Source of the DNA: Parus major | Taxonomy: Eukaryota > Chordata > Aves > Passeriformes > Paridae | NCBI RefSeq assembly: GCF_001522545.3 | Contig: NC_031776.1 | Coordinates: 34,203,042 to 34,267,041, forward strand | Length of the DNA: 64,000 nt | Reading direction: 5' to 3' | Shown: piece by piece, positions 38,935-51,979 of the stretch | Layout of the letters: every line of letters begins with the position of its first letter | How positions within the stretch are numbered: position 1 is the first letter of the stretch | Notes under the pieces: model-generated | The model's input: only the letters and a program-made list of their open reading frames with translations | What the model was told of the DNA's origin: nothing | Databases searched by the model: none | Program-made: the position numbers and the translations under genes

Positions 38935-41220
38935 ACATAAGGTCTTGTGATCTATACTGCTAGTAGGTTTAAGTCCCTTTCATTTATAAAGCTATACAAA
39001 AATTAACCATTAAAGCTTATTCTGTGCAAGCTGTCCCCCTACATATATCACCCAGCTCTGTGTTTGAAGTACTCGATGTAAACGCGCACTGAGGAAAGGT
39101 ACCGGAGCGAGAGAGCCCATTCATTTCAGTTAGTAAAACTGTCATCCCTGAAAGGAAGCAGACTGAGGGCAGGTAGAAAAATTGTACAGGTTTTGCTCAG
39201 CAGATTCAATTTCAGATTTAGGCTCTAGACTGCACTGTTTGGAGAAGGAATACTTTCATTTTGCTGAACGCTCCCTCTGCCCCCTCCTTCCCTCTCTCCC
39301 ATCCCCACTCACAGCCCTGTGCCCTGGACCAAAGGATCCTGAGTGGCTGGAGCGATAAAATATTTGCACAGTCCAACTAAGATGCTGCATCTACTAGGGA
39401 AAAAGAAATAAATCTTTTATTCCATAAACTTGTTTAAGCTGAAATGTTCATTGGTAAGCCTGTAAAAGTGAGAACATCTGTGCTCCTGCTGGGATTTGAT
39501 GTCTCACCACAAACCTTTCCATAAGCACTTTGTCTCTGGTAGGAGACAAAGAGGAAAATACCTGATCCCTGGCCTCAGTTGGGCAGCTCCTTCTATCTTC
39601 ACGCACTGACCTACTGAGCATTCCTCCCAGCAACGAGCTGCCTCCCAGGGCTACCTCCGCCATGGAAGCTGCCTAACTAATCTCTTAGCAAACACTTGCA
39701 GCAAACCTGAAGGGAGTTTAGAAAGGCGACGAAGAATGGGAGAAAAAACCCCAAAACTTTCTCCAGATAAAGCCTGCGGCATCTCTAAGAGAAGAGAACC
39801 AAGACTAAATATAGCTCCACATGCCCACATTTTCTCTTGATGAACTGCTGAGATACAAAGTTGTGGCCACCTAATGAACATAGAGATATATATTCTAATC
39901 TTAATCCGGTTTCCTGCTCCCTTCCACTAACCCAGCTGTCTTTCTGCCTGTCAGTAGTCCCCTGACTATGCTTACAGGTATTTGTAAGACATTGCTTTTA
40001 TCCCAGCAACACCCCTGGGATGATATGGCACAGGAAAAGTCCATCCCGCGCCCTGCCTGCACACGGGGTAACCTCTCCTTAGGAGCTTATAAGAAAATCC
40101 ACTGTTGAAATAAATAACAACTCTCAACAAATGATCAAAGAAGAAATAAATCTTTTACCCTTCTAAGACTTTTTAAAACTGAAATCCCATTTTTTAACTG
40201 GATAACAGTTAAGAGGCTACCGGCCACCTATTTTTCTGGGAGCTACGTTTTGAGCACTTGCCGCACGGATGTTGGGCAGACAAACGAATCTGTGGTTCTC
40301 GGGAGCAAAAGCTTTTAAAATAAAGTTTGTGTGTAGTATATGAAAACATATTGTTTGGAATTTAAGTTCTAATATCTAGGAATAAACAGAGCATTAAATC
40401 AAGCAAAACTGTGACAAGGCCAATATGCACATGGATGATGCCAGCGAGGCATCTCCAGCCCTTTGTTCACAGCTTAACAAAACTGTGCCGTCACACCACT
40501 TTAGCTCAACAGTGCCTGTCGAATGGGCATCAGCAGATCAGCCAATGCCTGTCACACACACAGCTGAAAAACTGTTTGAAAGCAAGGCTTACTTTAGCAC
40601 AAGTCTGGTAGGAAAAGTGAGAGGGATTTTTAATCATCTGGTGAAGACTACAGATATATATTTAGGGAGAAAAATATATATATTGTCAGCTTTCTTCCTC
40701 AGGAAAGTAACACAGTTTTGCTCTTTTTCACCTCTAAGGAGAGGATGGGTCTTGGTGGTGTTGTCTCTTCCTTGGTGTGCTGCTCCCTTCCACACTACAT
40801 CAGATTTGGAATTATTTACAAATAAGTAAAACTCTTTCCAGGTGGGAGGGGGTGCCACAGGGAACGATCCCAATTTGTCAAAAAAAATCTATTAAAAATT
40901 AATTTTTACCTTGTCCTGCTTGGAGACCCCCTCCTCCCCGTGACAGAGGATAAATGAAATAACATATTCAAGGAAATGTTTGTTTTGATTCTAATGCAAT
41001 TATCTTTGCAGATGAATGTCTCTCTGGGTTGTTTTTTTTTGTTGTTGTTATTTATTTTTTTTTAGCTGATCAAAATATGTTTTCATTGGTATTAACAACC
41101 TTCTCCGTCACTTCTCTTAACAGCCCTAGTGCAAAACCTCGCTCCGTAAAGAACCGCAGCAAAATAAGCTTGTTAGCGCCAGCAACTTCAGCTCGGCACT
41201 TCTTTTTCCCAACACTTCTT
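38935..41220 (-). other. ZEB2: ZEB2 intron 2 segment; no gene seen
   Basis: Unique AT-rich intron. A MEF2-like CTAAATATAG occurs near 39807. No exon or transposon recognised. Confidence 0.55.
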
Positions 41221-41229
41221 TTTTCCCCC

Positions 41230-41430
41230 CCAATTTCTGGGGGTTTTGACACACCCCCCGTTCCCCAGCCGGCCTCCCCGCGGCCCCGGGGCGGGCTCCC
41301 AGCGCTCGGCCCCTCGGCGGCGGCTCCGGGTGGGACCGGGGGGCCGGGGGTGGCCGGGGGGGGCCCGGGGGAGCGGGGGGCGGCAGCCCCGGGTGCGGAG
41401 CCCTCTCCCCCTGCCTGCCCGCCGCTGCTG
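41230..41430. promoter_or_regulatory. CpG-rich block in intron 2
   Basis: An abrupt change to very GC-rich, CpG-rich sequence (CGCGGCCCCGGGGCGGGC and similar), about 11 kb downstream of the ZEB2 start. The open frame through it (41029-41664) is proline/glycine-rich composition noise. It could be a secondary promoter or a Polycomb-type CpG block. Confidence 0.5.
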
Positions 41431-41689
41431 TCAGCTCGCTGCCTGCACTTTAGCTGTCTCTTTCCCAGTCCCTACCCTGTCAGTTTCTGGGCTGCCAATT
41501 TCAACTTGAAGCTTGACTGGGCTGATTTGATGCAAATACCTCCAGGGAAAACCCTGAAACTGATGAACAGTTATGTCAAGTCGATTTTGCACCATCGGGA
41601 AAAGGTAACCTCTGCGAGAAAAAAAAACAACAAGGTTAAAGAGACAAGGGCTTTTCACGTGTAATACCACTGCTGCACATCTCGTTCAC

Positions 41690-41960
41690 TGTTTACCATC
41701 CCTCAGAAATTGTAACTGTCAGAATTAGTCCTAATTGCAGATGCGAAAGCTGCCATTATAATAAAAACAGAGGCAGTGCAGGCATTAAATGTAGCAGCCT
41801 AATTTGTGAGACTACTGAAAAGGTAGAGTAAATGAATATTTCATTACTTTAATTACCAGGGACTACTCTTTTCTTGCTGTCTTATGATAAGTGTTGCTGT
41901 AACTAGCAACAGCAAACATCCACTAAAACATAAAGTGCAATAATAGTACTGCTGTCAGGA
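41690..41960. promoter_or_regulatory. Candidate conserved block with RFX-like inverted repeat
   Basis: Unique sequence between two CpG blocks, with TTAATTACC and GAATTAGTCCTAATTG-type homeodomain sites. It carries TGTTGCT-GTAACT-AGCAACA (41892-41911), a 7-bp inverted repeat resembling an RFX X-box. Motif-based inference. Confidence 0.3.
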
Positions 41961-42119
41961 TCGCTGCTTTAAAATACGAGCGGGAGGGGGGAAGGGGGAA
42001 ATATAATGGTTTATCTATTTCTTAGAGATCCGCAGGAGTAGGAGATGGAAACTCGTTTAACGTCAAAAAACAAAGAGGCGAGTAAACAGGTTTTAGTCAA
42101 AGAAAATAATGACCCGGAG

Positions 42120-42840
42120 GAGGGGAGGGGGGTGGGGGGGGAGTTGAGGACACACTTGAAACCCCAGAGCCGGGAGGAGCGCAGGCAGCGCTGAGCCGCC
42201 TCCCCTCCGCTCCCTCCCTCCTGGGAACGAAGTTTGGGGCTGCGCCGCCGCGGGAGCCCGGCCGGGGCCGAGGGGGGCTCGGGGGGCCCACCCAGCATCC
42301 CGGGAGCGGCATCCCGGGAGGGGTTCGCACCTCGGCCCGGAGCGCTTCTGTCTGCAGCGCCGGCACTGCGGGGGTGTGTGCCCGTCCCCCGCCCCACAGA
42401 GGCGGTTCACACCTCTGCCCCGGGGCCGGCCGGGGGGAGCGAGGCTGCTCCGCACGCCCCCGCCCCAGCGCAGCGCCTCCAGCCCGCTCCGCTCGGGGGC
42501 CGGAGCGGGGGATGCTCCCCGGGGAGTATGCCCCGCCGAGCTCCCCAACCTGCGGGGCGGCAGCGGGGGTCCCCGGGCGGCTCCGGAGGAGGGGGAGTCC
42601 CGGGGGATGCGATCCGCAGCATCCCGGCTCGGGGCGGGGGGACTGTGAGCCGGGAGCCCGCCCGAGCCCGGAGGGGATGCCCTGGCCGGGGGGAGCCTCC
42701 CCGCTCCGCCCCGGGGCCGCCCCGGGCCCCGCTGCCCGCACAGAGCCCGCACAGAGCCCGCACATCGGGGCCGCTGCCGGCCCGGCCGCCGCCGCAGCCC
42801 CGCCGCTCGCCACAGCCGCTCCCGACACAGCCGGGGAAAT
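42120..42840. promoter_or_regulatory. Large CpG island in intron 2
   Basis: About 720 bp of dense GC and CpG, the longest ungapped CpG island here, lying about 10 kb downstream of the ZEB2 start codon. Long open frames occur in five frames at once (up to 254 codons), which is typical of GC-rich noncoding DNA lacking stop codons. An alternative ZEB2 promoter or antisense start is possible. Confidence 0.75.
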
Positions 42841-42968
42841 TTGTCAACAATTCGCAACCACGCTGGTAATTACATTCCTGGAATCCGCAGCGATAGATGT
42901 AAAGATAAGGGAGCTGCCTCGACTTTCCGCTTGGAATAATCTGTTTGCAGGCACCTATTCCTCTTCCT
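42841..42968. promoter_or_regulatory. CpG-island shore with STAT, GATA and homeodomain sites
   Basis: Directly beside the island lies GGTAATTACATTCC, a perfect STAT-type TTCCTGGAA (42875-42883) and AGATAAG (42903-42909). The stretch is unique and complex, resembling a conserved regulatory element. Not tested by alignment. Confidence 0.35.
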
Positions 42969-43857
42969 AGCCCTTCCTAACCATATTCCCCCGTTACGCC
43001 TCCTGCGCCTTCTGCCACTGGGCTCTCCAGAAACATACGTGACGAGTCGCCGTGCCTCACTCCTGTCCGAGGAGGCACCAGCTCCCTTCTCGCCTTTGTG
43101 TCCCCATCCCTCCGACCCAACTTTCCTGTCAGACCCGAAAAATATGCAAGGCTCGCACTGCCGCTGAGAAGCAGGACAAAGTTTAACTTCTCTGTTGGCA
43201 GTCGGAGAATAACTCCCAGGCAGGATTCAAGCAAAAGATCTGATTTGCTGAATTCTGCTCTTTGATTTGTATTTGTATGTTATTGCTACTGCTAAGGTTG
43301 TTGCCAACCTCAATTAGATCACAAATGAGATCAGTTTAATTCAACTCCCAAACTGTGACCTGACCATGGTCTGAAAGTATTCAAAAACGCATTTTAAGCC
43401 TTCCTTTGATTTCAAAAGGAATACTGCATGCTTGGTCATTCATACAAATAACATAAAACGTAATTATGGGATGATTTGGCAGATGACATTCCTGCCAAAC
43501 GACGCTCCATGCCAGAGTCTGTAATGCTATGGCTGCTGTCCTGGTGCTCGAGAGCACAGCACCCTTGTGTAAGGTGGGAGTAATGGGGTGTGTGCCATGT
43601 GGAGGTGTTTAAAATGCACTTGGGGAGGCAAATGGAATAGCAACAACCACGCCACCATTAAACCCCCCCCAGTCAGAAACTGCTGTATCACTTGGAAGGC
43701 AAGCGGATCCGCACTATCAAATCTCCAGGAGGCTGTGACAAAGGGAGCTTGCAGCTTGACACACGGGTAACAACATAGCAAACACCTTTAATTCTGTCAT
43801 GTCTCATACCCTTTGCTTTCTCACACATTTGTGGCTGCTCTAGCATTGACACCTACA

Positions 43858-43895
<38 letters not shown>

Positions 43896-45470
43896 AGAAG
43901 AAAAGAGCCCTCAACAACAAAAATCCTCAAATGAAGCAAACTTATTCTAACTAAAAAAAGAAACACCTGGAAAGTTATTTTTCTGCCCAGCAAAAATAAA
44001 TAACTTATTCGCTCCTGCTCCTAACAGCTCAGAAAAGAGCAGAAAGCAGCCAAAAAAAAAGTTCACTTTTGGGAATGAGAAGGTCCCAGAAAGCTGTTGG
44101 CTTTCCTTGGAACCATGGGAGTTCACGGGGAGCCACTCGTACAGGTTTGCCGGCGGAACTTCTCAGCTATTCTGCTGCTCGAATGCGAATCCTAAATTGA
44201 CCTTCCTGCCTTAGCAGTGCTTGGGAGCGTTCCTAGAGAGGCTTTGGGTGGTGTTCCATCTGAGGGGGCACGCACACAGGTAAAGCCCCATAGGCTGGAG
44301 CAGCCCTCTCCTGTCCATGCCTCCAGCTCTCCCCAGCCCTTGTCTCTGATGGATTGATCCCGAAAGCTTCAGCTGCCACCAAGCCAAAGATGTGTCAGGC
44401 TGAGCGGCTGCTGTGGCTTCAGCAGTGCCACCTCCTCGCTTGTCCCCCCTAAACAGCCCAGTGCCCCCACTCCAGGCCCAGCACCTGCAGGGCCCCCGAG
44501 TGCAGAAGGAGTTAAGGCTCTTTCCAGCATTACTGGGTAGGTTAATATCACAGCTGCTTGGTAAAGCATTATCCAGCACCTCACTTAACAAAAGCCTGCT
44601 TTTGCAAACAGACTCCTACTTTTCCCCAAGTGTCCAAAGGTGTTTACTGAAGTAAATCTGCCTAAATCCTCCATTGCTTGGGTCATGGGGGTGGTTAGGA
44701 GGGTGGAAGGTGTAGAGATAATCTCTTTTTGTAAATTCTGTAAATCTTCTGGGAAAAAATCAGGAATCTGTGTCACATGCCTCTGTTCAACTGGTAACAT
44801 CTCGGTTAGTGTGCTCCTTATGAGTGAAATCTGCCATAGCAGCTACAGGAAAATAAGACATCCCTCCCGTTTCTCATTGTTCAAACTGTTCTTCCCCCTC
44901 GAAGTTGCTTTAGCACGTTTAATCTATTTGCTGATGGTGGGGGGAAAAAGACCAAAAACCTGTTAGGATCTTAAAAGTGGTTTCTGGGGAAAAAAAAAAA
45001 AAAATAAAAATGACAGTTTGGTCGGCAGGAGATAGTGTAGTTGAAAACTTGTCACTTGAGATTTCTGCACTACCCCGGTTATTCCAACACCAGCAACTGC
45101 ATATTACTTTTTACATGTTGCAAATAGAGGCAAACAACACAGGAAATTTTGACAGCTCTGCCTGAAAGGGCTTAAATACTTCTCAGTAAGCAGGATCCAG
45201 TTATAAATAACCTTCTCTTGGTGAGAAAAAAGTGGCTACGACCAAAGACCTCAATATTTTTCTACAAAACTGTCTGATTAAAAGCACAGAAGAGCTTCTG
45301 AGAAACAAACAAACAGGCAGATATGGGCGGGGGGACACACACAGGGATGGGGGGACAGCCGGAAAATGCACATGAACGTGACTACAAAACCCCACGAGGG
45401 AGCCCGGCTACAGAAACTTCCACAAATCTCGCCTTCCTCCTCCTTCTCCTCCACCTCCTCCTCCTCCTCC
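42969..45470 (-). other. ZEB2: ZEB2 intron 2 segment; no gene seen
   Basis: Unique intron with a 33-A homopolymer at 43861-43893 and a GC-richer patch at 44270-44510. A TTC/TCC-rich tract leads into the next CpG block from about 45430. No exon recognised. Confidence 0.55.
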
Positions 45471-45479
45471 GTGCGCATT

Positions 45480-45650
45480 TTCTGGTGCGGCCGAGGATTC
45501 GCTGAGTCGCTGCTTTTCCCCGGCGGGTCGGGGCAGCCCGGGCCGGCCGCCAGCCCGGGGACACCCCCGCCACCGCCACCGCCACCACCGCGGCCACCGC
45601 CGCGGCCCCCGGCCCGGCCAGCCGCAGCGACACCCAGCCCGACACTCCAC
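45480..45650. promoter_or_regulatory. CpG-rich block with (CCGCCA)n
   Basis: GC-rich sequence with CCGCCACCGCCA-type repeats at about 45567-45603. It is followed immediately by a very AT-rich stretch (45655-45720). The sharp GC/AT switch is notable. Open frames over it (45278-45652) are composition noise. Confidence 0.5.
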
Positions 45651-45720
45651 AAAAATAGAGTAATAATTTAAAAAATTTAAAAAAAATATAGAAATTAAAA
45701 AAAATAATAAAAATTACATT

Positions 45721-48440
45721 TCAAATGGGGAAAGGGCGATTTTGCCCCGCCAAATCTGCCTCACCCCCTGCCACCCCCATCCCCAAGGTCATGGTGAGTA
45801 AACAATAATAGTAATTAAAACAAAATAATAGGCAGCAGTCAAGAGCTGAGAGTACACACACCTGACCCTAACTATAACAGACTTCTCAGAGTAGAATTTG
45901 ATCCCTCTCTGACACTTTCTACCTCAAGTGTTAGAGCGAGTGGCCATGAATAGTACAGGCATGCCATCTTGTAACACTATCTGCCTGTCAGAAGAGCCAA
46001 GGCTGGGTAGAGCAGGATCTATATAAGGCTTGTAACTAGGGGAAGCCCAACAAACAGCTACAAACACCTAAGTTATTTTACTCAGCCTCCACCCTTCTGC
46101 TTTTTCCCCCCTTCTTCTCACTCTCTTTTTTTTTTTTTTTTTTTTTTTTTTCTTTTCATCTTGGCTTTCTGTTGCAGAATGCAAATGTAGCCTGCCGGCG
46201 GTGAATGGGCTGAATTGTGATTAAGAAGAAGAAGAGCTCCTTTCTTTGTTCTCCCCTCAGGGGATGTTTACTGGGAGAGACACAGCGGATCAGATATGAA
46301 AGGCATTCAGGTCAGCATTGATGTGAGCGAAAGTGAAATCATACCTAAGGCATTCAAAAGACCGCCGTGTCAGGGGTTCAGCTAACGGTGCATCTACTGT
46401 GTCTTCCCTGTTAGGCACTAAAAAAAAGGGGAAAAAAAAAAAAAAGAAAAAAAAAATCTCTCCACAAATAGGCATTTTTTTAAAAAAAAAAAAAAATACC
46501 ACAAAATTATATAGAGAAGGAAAAAAGAAAAGTTTTCCCTCGCTTTACCTCCAGAGCAGAAACTACAGGACTTAGTGCTCTTTGCCCTTATGATCACGGA
46601 TGGAGCAGGTCGACTTGCATTAATTGTAGCTGCTGGGCTCAGCACCCTTTTCAGGGGGAAATGAATCTAACCTGAAATGTGAGCGCTTATTTCTAAGCAC
46701 ACCTCTGCATCCCATTTCCCCCTGTAGAGCACAGCACGCAGAGGTGCAGGCACTTGCACACATGCACCTCTCCATGAGTCCCAACAAGCTGCGTGCCTCA
46801 TTTATTCTGTTCCTAACCACGAGCAAGCGTTTCTTGCCTCCCTCAGAAGCCACTCCGGGTGATAAAGGACAGCGTGGCATATCAAAACAGCACAGCACAC
46901 CTTCAAAAGTGATCTTTCATTGACTTGGAAACTCCTCGAAACACTTTGCTGCAAGCTCGCAGCGCAAGAGGATGGAGATCGGAGGCGTAAGGAGTTGGGG
47001 CACAGCTCTGTAAGTTAAACTGCTGCAAGGAAAAGTCTAGGCATTGTCGCTTTAGTCACCAAAAAAAACACCACTTGATGAAGAAATATTTGGATCTTGC
47101 TATTTTTTTAAGTCTCTACTTCTCCCAGCCTAGTTATTCTCTCAATAGAGTTTCCCAGTGGTTAGCTGACGCTGTTGGCATAAACAGAGATATGTAAATA
47201 TGTAGGAAAAATATAGCAAATTACAGTTAAGCATACAAAGAGTTAGGAGGTGGCTTCATTTACAGGGGCTGAAATGAAAATGAAAACGACAGATGATTTT
47301 TTAAAAGCCCCCAAAATTTAAGGGAAAGGACTGCATGTCGTGTGCACTAACCAGCTCCGCTATTCTGAATTTGTTTCCACCTTCAGAACCTTAGTTAAAA
47401 TATATTGTTTGCCTAATGCTCACATCTGCTTTAATGGTGACGTTTAATTCTGAAATATTTTCAACTAGTGTTTCTGCATCACAGATTTCTCTCCTTTTTC
47501 TCTATACTCTAAAAAGACAACTAAAGAGCAATCAAAAAGGTGTCTGACTTGGCCATTCAGACAATTGCACCCTTGTGGGAATGCTGGAATGAATGGTACA
47601 GTGGACACCCCAGCACTATTGACGTTATAAACATGTAAATGAAACACATTAGGGCAGACAATCAATTGTCTGTGAGCACTGCAAACCTGCACTCCCTTTC
47701 TAAGTGACAGGCACAAAATAGTGTCTACCTTGGGAAGCCATGGTCTTGGAGAAAAAAAGGACAAAGAGTTCTCTTTCACAGAGGAGAAAATGCACCTTAA
47801 AAGCACTGGGATAATGCAGATGCCAAAAACTGTTGTGAGGCGAAGAATTTCCTATTTCTTGGAATGAATGTGGGGCTGCTGTAAAAGAATCAACACCCTT
47901 CTTTCCACTCTAAAGGGAGACACACATTTTTCTTGGGGAGTATTACCAGCCTGTCCTGAGAGCTTGCATCTCAGTCTCCCATATATTTCCCCTACCTTGA
48001 GCAGTTGGCTATGTATAATTATTGATAATTAACTTGTAATGGTTTCCTTATAATTTTTTTTTCTTTTTCAAATACGCCTTTTCCAAGCCACCAAACGCAT
48101 TTCCTTGCAGCAATTAGAAATTCCCCCAAAAGTTTCCTTGCAAAGCATGTGCAGTAAGCAGAACCAGTAAGTACCGAATGGTCACAAATGGCAAACAGTA
48201 AATCAGGCACTAATCTCCAAATTCGCTGGGTTTCTCGAAACTCGGAAGAAAATAAATAGATCCGACTTGACACAGAAAACAACCTCCCCTGCTCCATGTC
48301 ACAGCTCAGCCTGGACATGAATCTGCACCGAGAAAATGTGGCTGGATAATCATTACGCCCTGGCCACTCGCATTTATGGCATTAATTTTTAATACCTATC
48401 TCCAGGTGCTTTTTCTGGAGGTGGTAGCAGTACATTTGTC
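45721..48440 (-). other. ZEB2: ZEB2 intron 2 segment; no gene seen
   Basis: Unique AT-rich intron with T-run 46128-46151 and A/T-rich runs at 46421-46497. A plus-strand TATATAAGG (46020-46028) lies downstream of unique sequence and could be a cryptic promoter. No exon recognised. Confidence 0.55.
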
Positions 48441-48699
48441 TCTCTACCCAGCGAGCCAAGTCCCGGAGTAATCTCCTCGCAACGGATTCCCGGCCCTGGG
48501 GAGCTGCCCGGCCACAGGAGCGCTCCGGGTGCCCGCTCTGCCCGCTGCCACCTGGGCTGCACAGGGAACAGCTGCCTCCTCACACCCCAGCCTCAGTCTA
48601 GCTGCCTCCAAACTTCTCCAGGCAGGGAAGACAAGACTCACTTCCCACTCACTAAAGGCAGCAAGCAGGCTTGCCTATTTTTTTCTTTTTTTTTTTTTT

Positions 48700-49339
48700 N
48701 NNNNNNNNNNNNNNNNNNNNNNNNNNNNNNNNNNNNNNNNNNNNNNNNNNNNNNNNNNNNNNNNNNNNNNNNNNNNNNNNNNNNNNNNNNNNNNNNNNNN
48801 NNNNNNNNNNNNNNNNNNNNNNNNNNNNNNNNNNNNNNNNNNNNNNNNNNNNNNNNNNNNNNNNNNNNNNNNNNNNNNNNNNNNNNNNNNNNNNNNNNNN
48901 NNNNNNNNNNNNNNNNNNNNNNNNNNNNNNNNNNNNNNNNNNNNNNNNNNNNNNNNNNNNNNNNNNNNNNNNNNNNNNNNNNNNNNNNNNNNNNNNNNNN
49001 NNNNNNNNNNNNNNNNNNNNNNNNNNNNNNNNNNNNNNNNNNNNNNNNNNNNNNNNNNNNNNNNNNNNNNNNNNNNNNNNNNNNNNNNNNNNNNNNNNNN
49101 NNNNNNNNNNNNNNNNNNNNNNNNNNNNNNNNNNNNNNNNNNNNNNNNNNNNNNNNNNNNNNNNNNNNNNNNNNNNNNNNNNNNNNNNNNNNNNNNNNNN
49201 NNNNNNNNNNNNNNNNNNNNNNNNNNNNNNNNNNNNNNNNNNNNNNNNNNNNNNNNNNNNNNNNNNNNNNNNNNNNNNNNNNNNNNNNNNNNNNNNNNNN
49301 NNNNNNNNNNNNNNNNNNNNNNNNNNNNNNNNNNNNNNN
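48700..49339. other. Assembly gap, 640 bp
   Basis: A run of N flanked by poly-T on the left and a (TCC)n tract on the right. Open frames that cross it are artefacts. It lies within ZEB2 intron 2. Confidence 1.
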
Positions 49340-49560
49340 TCCTCCTCCTCCTCCTCCTCCTCCTCTTCTGCCGCCACTTCTCTCCCGAGTGAAAGTGCCG
49401 CGAAGTGAGTCAGGCGCTGGGAATCATCTGACTGAACTTCCCGGAGCTCCGCTGCATTCCTGGGCTGCCGCTCCCGCACCTCCCGCCCCCCCCCGCTCCG
49501 CTTTCGGGGTTCTCTCCTTCCCATCCTCCCCGCTGCCCCCCCTCCCCGGGGGGCTCACCC
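49340..49560. promoter_or_regulatory. (TCC)n tract and CpG-rich flank of gap
   Basis: The right edge of the first gap starts with (TCC)n, then continues GC-rich with CpGs (CCGCCACTTC, CCGCGAAG, CTCCCGCCCC). With the GC-rich stretch at 48450-48560 on the other side, this suggests a third intronic CpG island largely hidden in the gap. Confidence 0.45.
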
Positions 49561-51640
49561 CTCATTGATTTCCACATCGCCTCTCTCAACCCACACCTCC
49601 CCCCCCCTCCAGCAGCTCTCATCAACCCCGTTATCTTGGAAAATCCCGAGCCTGCTTCCTTTCTACCCTATTTAGGTCCGCTGTAATTTTATCCAGCCCC
49701 GGTATCTCATCCCGAGCCTTGCCCATCCCCGCACACACGCAGATACACGCACACAGGCGTGGAGCCCACTGAGGCATTAGTTGGATTATTCTGTTTTGTC
49801 CCCGTCTGTAATGTGTCTGGGATTCACTAACGCTCCTCTCGCTTCCTTCATCACCATCTATTTCATTTTTTTTCCCCGTGGCTTTTAAATTTTATTTTGG
49901 TTTTGCTGCGTTTCTAAGGAATTTCTGTCCGAGTTCGATAAGCATCACCGTTTCTGGTGTTATCAGCAAAGACACAAGCTCAGAAGTAACATCTTTTCCA
50001 CGATTCCGGGAAAGAAGAAATATCCACTCAGTCCAGATAAATCCTAGGCAATTCCCAACAGGAAAGGCATTGGATACGTGCTTCTCGAGAAAATGAAAAA
50101 AAAAAAAAATGCTCTAACCAAACCCACCCTCGCTCTACCTGCTCCTCAGAACCAGGGCATTTCTCACTCAGAAATGAATGAAAGAAACAAATTAGGGATC
50201 ACAAAGAGGGGACAGACAGAAAGTAGAGAATTATTTCCTTCCCCCCCCCTCCCACCCCGTGTCTTGGCCAGAACAAGACACTGAAGGGAGAACTCAGCCC
50301 TTCGCATAGGCAGTGCACACACACTTGAAGTTTGCAGGATCTTTAAGTGGTTACCTTAAAAATCGCAATTAAACTTTCGTCTCCCAAGTGTGGTGGCTTT
50401 TCCAAGTTAGTGCAGCTCCCTGAAAACACCCTTTTGCATGGGAACAACCAGAATCTGCCACCCCGCTCCATACGTGCTCCCAAAGACTTGGCTGCACTAC
50501 CAGGATACGGTCCTGGTGTCCTGGGCAAACAGAGGCATCCAGCAGGTTTTTTTTATATTTTTTTTTTTTTTTCTGGCGGGGAGGGTAAGGGTGGTGGTGG
50601 GTTTTTTTTTAGGACTCAAATCATGTTGAGAAAATATTACACACGTAGATGCATCCCTCATCAGAGAGCATGTGATGGGTTTAACACGCTAAACTAATAG
50701 TCTTGCCTGGAAAAGCAAGGAGGTTGAGGAAGAAGAATAAAACCCCCTCAAACACTCAGAATATTCTTTACTGCAAAAGAGCACTTCTGGATGCGTTGCT
50801 TTAAATCTCATTCTCTTTTTCTCTCAAAAATGACTGTTTAACATAAGAAAAAAGGCTACTTGACACAAAGCTTTTGTTATCCAGTTGATCAGCAACGTGC
50901 TTTAGATACTTGTAAGGGGAAAAAAGCCCCACAACAGACATTGATTTTAGAAAATCAATAACCAACATTTAATAAAAAGAACAGAGGAAACACAAGAGAG
51001 GAGAGGGAAACATTACGTGTAATTTTAATGTCTACTAAATTACCCAGAGATGAGGGGAAGGGGAGGTCTCCTCTGTGAGGACCACCTTAAATAATGACAG
51101 ACACAAGAGTAAAGGGTGGTGGTGGAGGGGGAGAGACTTTAAAAAAAGATAACAAGGAACGGATCCTTGGGAAGCTGCTCGGAATATATTATTTTAGTTG
51201 AGGTTTTTTTTCTTTTGGTTTTTTTTTTTTTTTTTGGTAATACTAAGCCAAGCAAATAGATCAAAGACAACACAAAGGGAAAAGCCAGTGTAACATAACG
51301 AACAGTTTCTGACTAAAATTCCTCTATCACTCCCCCATATGGCTCGACGCCTCCACCACAACAAGAAAAAGACACACACACGCACACACACACACACACA
51401 CACTCACACTCACAACCTAGAGAGAGGGAAGGGGAGGGGGGACAGGATCATTTGTTTCTAATCAACATTCTCTCGTCTTTGTGTTTTTTGTTGTTGTTGT
51501 TGTTGTTGTGTGTGTCCCCCTCCTCCTTCAGCCCCCCTCCACCTCCACCTCTCCACTTAAATGAAGTAGCTGAGCTATAAGCGCATGGGTTCAGGTTCAC
51601 ACAAATATCTTCCTTCCTCCGGCTCCTCGAGAGGAAAGTT
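49561..51640 (-). other. ZEB2: ZEB2 intron 2 segment; no gene seen
   Basis: Unique intron with poly-T/poly-A runs, a (CA)n tract at 51372-51402 and (TTG)n at about 51488-51507. No exon recognised. Confidence 0.55.
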
Positions 51641-51979
51641 GTTGGAAGTGGGGCCGGGATGGCCATGGAGGGGCTGCGGGCGGGGAGGGAGAGGCTGGCG
51701 GCGGGGAAGCGGCTATCAGCCGGGAGAGAAAGGAAGAAACTAAGGGAGGGACGGGGAGAGACGGAGAAAGAGAGACCCACCACACCAGTGAAAGCTGCCA
51801 AATGTGAAATCAGCCCAGAACACCGCGTCCCACTGCGCCCCGGCCCTGCGCGGCCGGCGGGGACCGGGGGAGAGGGCAGCGACGGACAATCGGGCACCGA
51901 ACTCATTAGTATTATTAATTATCAGGGAGGAGGAAGTTTCATTTTCGAGTCCCTACCAACAAAAAAAAAAAAAAAAAAA

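Noticed and set aside
42093..42857. 254-codon minus-strand open frame
   Set aside because: It lies in a CpG island where long frames exist in five frames at once; composition is R/P/G/A-rich with no domain, and stop-poor GC sequence explains it.
43861..43893. 33-A homopolymer as a retroposed mRNA tail
   Set aside because: No gene-like sequence or target-site duplication is recognisable upstream of it; treated as a simple repeat.
48529..49524. Long open frames on both strands across N
   Set aside because: Most of their length is unknown bases in the 48700-49339 gap. Flanks are homopolymer and (TCC)n.
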